Below, piece after piece: positions 61,064 through 63,028 of a DNA stretch of 63,028 nucleotides; the first letter of the stretch is position 1, and the number at the start of each line of letters is the position of its first letter. Origin of the DNA: an uncultured Caryophanales bacterium (GTDB taxonomy: Bacteria; Bacillota_I; Bacilli_A; Acholeplasmatales; Anaeroplasmataceae); the NCBI GenBank assembly GCA_946405105.1, contig CAMJFY010000008.1, forward strand, positions 1 through 63,028, read 5' to 3'. The position numbers and the translations under genes are program-made. The notes beneath the pieces were generated by a model that worked only from the letters and a program-made list of their open reading frames with translations, was not told the DNA's origin and made no database searches.

Positions 61064-61615
61064 ATGAGATTTATAATAATTAGAAATTTTAATGATTCTA
61101 AAATGTTAATAAATATCATAAAGAATTTATTAGGTATAAATATCAAAATAAAAGAAGAAGATAATTATATTATTGTTTATCATGATTATAAAAATGATGA
61201 TGATATTATTAAAATAATAAATTCATTAAGCGATGATTTAATGGCTTCTTTTATTACATATATATCTAGTGATTTTGATGAAAACAAATTGGCAAATGAA
61301 TTAGAAATTGTTTTACCAATTTTTATGAATAATGATTTCCCAGTAGGAGTATATAATTTCAAATCATTATTATTACAAAAACCTATCATCCATAATAGAA
61401 GAGAAGTTCTAAATTATATATTAGATTCTTCAGGAGTAGGAGAAGATTTTATTAGAGGATTTGCTGAGAATGATTTAAATGTTAGTAAGGCCTCTAAAGC
61501 TATGTTTATTCATAGAAATACAATGATATATAAGCTTGATAAGTTAAAAGAATTATCAGGGTTTGATTTAAGAGTATTTATAGATGCATATATTTTATAT
61601 ATGTTAATTCAATGA
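61064..61615 (+). CDS. PucR/CdaR-type helix-turn-helix regulator
   Basis: 183 residues from ATG 61064 behind GAGGT (the TTG at 61049 overlaps that site). The last 60 residues, ending in the PucR C-terminal helix-turn-helix (ENDLNVSKASKAMFIHRNTMIYKLDKLKELSGFDL, positions about 145-179), are clear. The N-terminal two thirds (RFIIIRNFNDSKMLINIIKNLLG) looks like a small sensing domain without a recognised family. It sits directly before the sugar ABC ATPase gene, so it may regulate it. Similar short proteins are found next to msmK in other low-GC bacteria. Confidence 0.8.
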   Translation: MRFIIIRNFNDSKMLINIIKNLLGINIKIKEEDNYIIVYHDYKNDDDIIKIINSLSDDLMASFITYISSDFDENKLANELEIVLPIFMNNDFPVGVYNFKSLLLQKPIIHNRREVLNYILDSSGVGEDFIRGFAENDLNVSKASKAMFIHRNTMIYKLDKLKELSGFDLRVFIDAYILYMLIQ

Positions 61616-61638
61616 AACAATTGTTTGGTAATGATTTT

Positions 61639-61653
61639 TGTGCAAAGTGCACA
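61639..61653. promoter_or_regulatory. Palindrome TGTGCA-AAG-TGCACA before msmK
   Basis: A perfect 6-3-6 inverted repeat upstream of the TATAAT -10 at 61677-61682, near where the -35 should be. A plausible operator for the adjacent PucR-type regulator; no other match in the window. Confidence 0.55.
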
Positions 61654-61712
61654 TAGAATTTCTATTGTAAAACAAGTATAATAACTTTGAAATGTAAGCT
61701 AGGAGGTATATT

Positions 61713-62873
61713 ATGGCTACACTTGATTTAAAAAACATTAATAAGATTTATCCTAATGGAGTTCAAGCAGTATTTGATTTCAACTTACACATTGATGATC
61801 AAGAATTCATTATTTTCGTTGGACCTTCAGGATGTGGTAAATCAACTACACTTCGTATGATCGCAGGTCTAGAAGATATTACATCTGGAGATTTCTATAT
61901 TGATGATGTAAGAATGAATAACATAAGCCCTAAAGATCGTGGTATTTCAATGGTATTCCAATCATACGCATTATATCCACATATGACAGTATTCGATAAC
62001 ATGGCATTCGCATTACAAATTAGACGTATGTCAAGAGAGGAAATTTCTAAGCGTGTTGCAGAAGCAGCTAAGATCTTAGGTCTAGAACCATTCCTATCTC
62101 GTTATCCTCGTCAATTATCAGGAGGTCAATGTCAGAGAGTTGCATTAGGACGTGCTATCGTTCAACATGCAGGCGTATTCTTACTAGACGAACCACTATC
62201 TAACCTAGATGCTAAGCTACGTGTAACAATGCGTGGTGAGTTAATTAAATTACATAAGAGATTAGGTTGTACTACAATTTATGTAACACATGACCAAATC
62301 GAAGCCATGACAATGGCAACAAGAATCGTAGTTATGAGAGATGGTAGAATCCAACAAGTTGGTGCTCCAAGAGATATTTATTCTACACCAGCTAACGTAT
62401 TCGTTGGTGGATTCATCGGTACACCTCCAATGAACTTCATCCATGGTCATTTAAAAGACAATGGTACATTCGTTTCTCAAAAGGGTAACTACACAATTCG
62501 TATCCCTGAAGGAAAATTAAAATATCCTAGAGAATTAGGTTATGAAAATAGAGACGTTATCTTAGGTATTAGACCAGAAGATATTTATGATAACCAAAAT
62601 CCTGAAATGTTCGAAGTATGGCCTCAAGGCGTAGTAGACATTACAGTTGAATTATCAGAATTATTAGGTGCTGAAACAAACATCTATACTAATATTGATG
62701 GAGACCCAGTTATTGCTGCTGTTCCTTCAAGAGCAGACTTAGCTCCTGGTCAACCATTAAAGTTAGTTTTCGACTTAAATCACATTCATTTCTTTGATGA
62801 GGACACTGAAAAAATCATTAATCAAAATTCAGAGCGTGCTCAAGCAAAAGATGAAGACGATATGGACATCTAA
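61713..62873 (+). CDS. msmK: Sugar ABC importer ATPase (MsmK/UgpC/MalK family)
   Basis: 386 residues, full length. Walker A GPSGCGKST, Q-loop FQSYALYPHMTV, signature LSGGQCQRVALGRA and Walker B VFLLDEPLSNLDAKLR, then the C-terminal regulatory OB/TOBE domain (GIRPEDIYD, residues about 290-300 onward). These ATPases energise several different carbohydrate importers from one gene; no binding protein or permease lies beside it. Codons are strongly biased to preferred C-ending forms, so it is probably well expressed. GGAGGT before ATG 61713. Confidence 0.95.
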   Translation: MATLDLKNINKIYPNGVQAVFDFNLHIDDQEFIIFVGPSGCGKSTTLRMIAGLEDITSGDFYIDDVRMNNISPKDRGISMVFQSYALYPHMTVFDNMAFALQIRRMSREEISKRVAEAAKILGLEPFLSRYPRQLSGGQCQRVALGRAIVQHAGVFLLDEPLSNLDAKLRVTMRGELIKLHKRLGCTTIYVTHDQIEAMTMATRIVVMRDGRIQQVGAPRDIYSTPANVFVGGFIGTPPMNFIHGHLKDNGTFVSQKGNYTIRIPEGKLKYPRELGYENRDVILGIRPEDIYDNQNPEMFEVWPQGVVDITVELSELLGAETNIYTNIDGDPVIAAVPSRADLAPGQPLKLVFDLNHIHFFDEDTEKIINQNSERAQAKDEDDMDI

Positions 62874-62880
62874 AAGAAAT

Positions 62881-62914
62881 AAGATTGCATACCAAATTAT
62901 GCAATCTTTTTTTT
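62881..62914 (+). terminator. Terminator of msmK
   Basis: AAGATTGCATA (62881-62891) pairs with TATGCAATCTT (62898-62908), followed by T. Confidence 0.93.
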
Positions 62915-63005
62915 ACATTTTCACATATTAAAAATGTTTATTTTTTAAAATAATTATTATATAATGTCAATATGTGCTATTTTAAAAGAGAAAAGAGTTG
63001 GTTTT

Positions 63006-63028
63006 ATGCTTAAATTAAAAGACCTAGT
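63006..63028 (+). CDS. Start of a gene running off the right edge (partial)
   Basis: ATG 63006 opens MLKLKDL; only seven codons plus two bases are visible, with AAAAGAGTTGG upstream. Such a beginning is frequent in ABC transporter ATPases but is far too short to assign. Confidence 0.4.

Noticed and set aside
1-63028. Mycoplasma-type code with UGA as tryptophan
   Set aside because: TGA ends mutM, aroB and the hybrid kinase, and tryptophans are TGG throughout.
1-63028. Prophage, insertion sequences, CRISPR arrays or rRNA genes
   Set aside because: No transposase, integrase, capsid or cas-like protein, no regular repeats and no rRNA sequence were found on either strand.

Overview
The window is an AT-rich, densely coded chromosomal segment from a low-GC Gram-positive bacterium (Bacillota, Bacilli side; possibly a gut lineage near the RF39/Erysipelotrichia/Mollicutes boundary, which is inference only). 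The signs are Bacillus-type primosome genes dnaB and dnaI, a thrS T-box, a CIRCE operator, an S4-type rpsD with its own leader, lipobox lipoproteins, GGAGG ribosome sites and TGA used as a stop (mutM, aroB, the hybrid kinase). I see no phage, insertion sequence or CRISPR array.

Layout. 1-11 kb: the tail of an iron-alcohol-dehydrogenase-type gene, yhbY, then polA, a GNAT-like/NUDIX fusion, a lipoprotein, a nitroreductase, mutM, coaE, an unknown gene, dnaB, dnaI and T-box-thrS. This is a thinned version of the Bacillus polA-mutM-coaE-dnaB-dnaI-thrS neighbourhood. 11-15.7 kb: ABC-F ATPase, yceD-rpmF, rsmH, a small membrane protein and an FAH-fold enzyme. 15.7-19.7 kb: a ClpB without its N-domain under CIRCE control, a DUF1846 protein and tRNA-Cys. 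20-23.4 kb: XRE/zinc-ribbon regulator, GNAT, a rubredoxin-like fragment, a flavin-binding split-barrel protein, and a CPA-type antiporter behind a fluoride riboswitch.

23.5-31.4 kb holds lipoproteins around the most striking accessory locus: a hybrid histidine kinase, an extracellular solute-binding lipoprotein, a receiver/degenerate-GGDEF/EAL protein and a stand-alone HPt protein. These could form a complete phosphorelay from an external ligand to c-di-GMP breakdown. 31.4-35 kb: small membrane and hypothetical proteins and a PadR-DUF1700-DUF4097 envelope module. 35-37.4 kb: an OhrR-like peroxide sensor with matching operators before itself and before thioredoxin, glutathione peroxidase and an unusual thioredoxin reductase.

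38-46.5 kb is central metabolism: PPi-type and ATP-type phosphofructokinases facing away from each other, pyruvate kinase, a His-rich membrane protein, and NAD synthesis by NadA plus a NadB-NadC fusion. 46.6-50.1 kb is a heterodimeric ABC exporter; 50.2 kb a DegV-like protein; 51-57.2 kb a tightly overlapping seven-gene aromatic amino acid operon without dehydroquinase or shikimate kinase. The end carries an esterase, a flavodoxin-like protein, rpsD with its leader, a candidate C-rich small RNA, thiI, a PucR-type regulator and an MsmK/UgpC-type sugar-importer ATPase.
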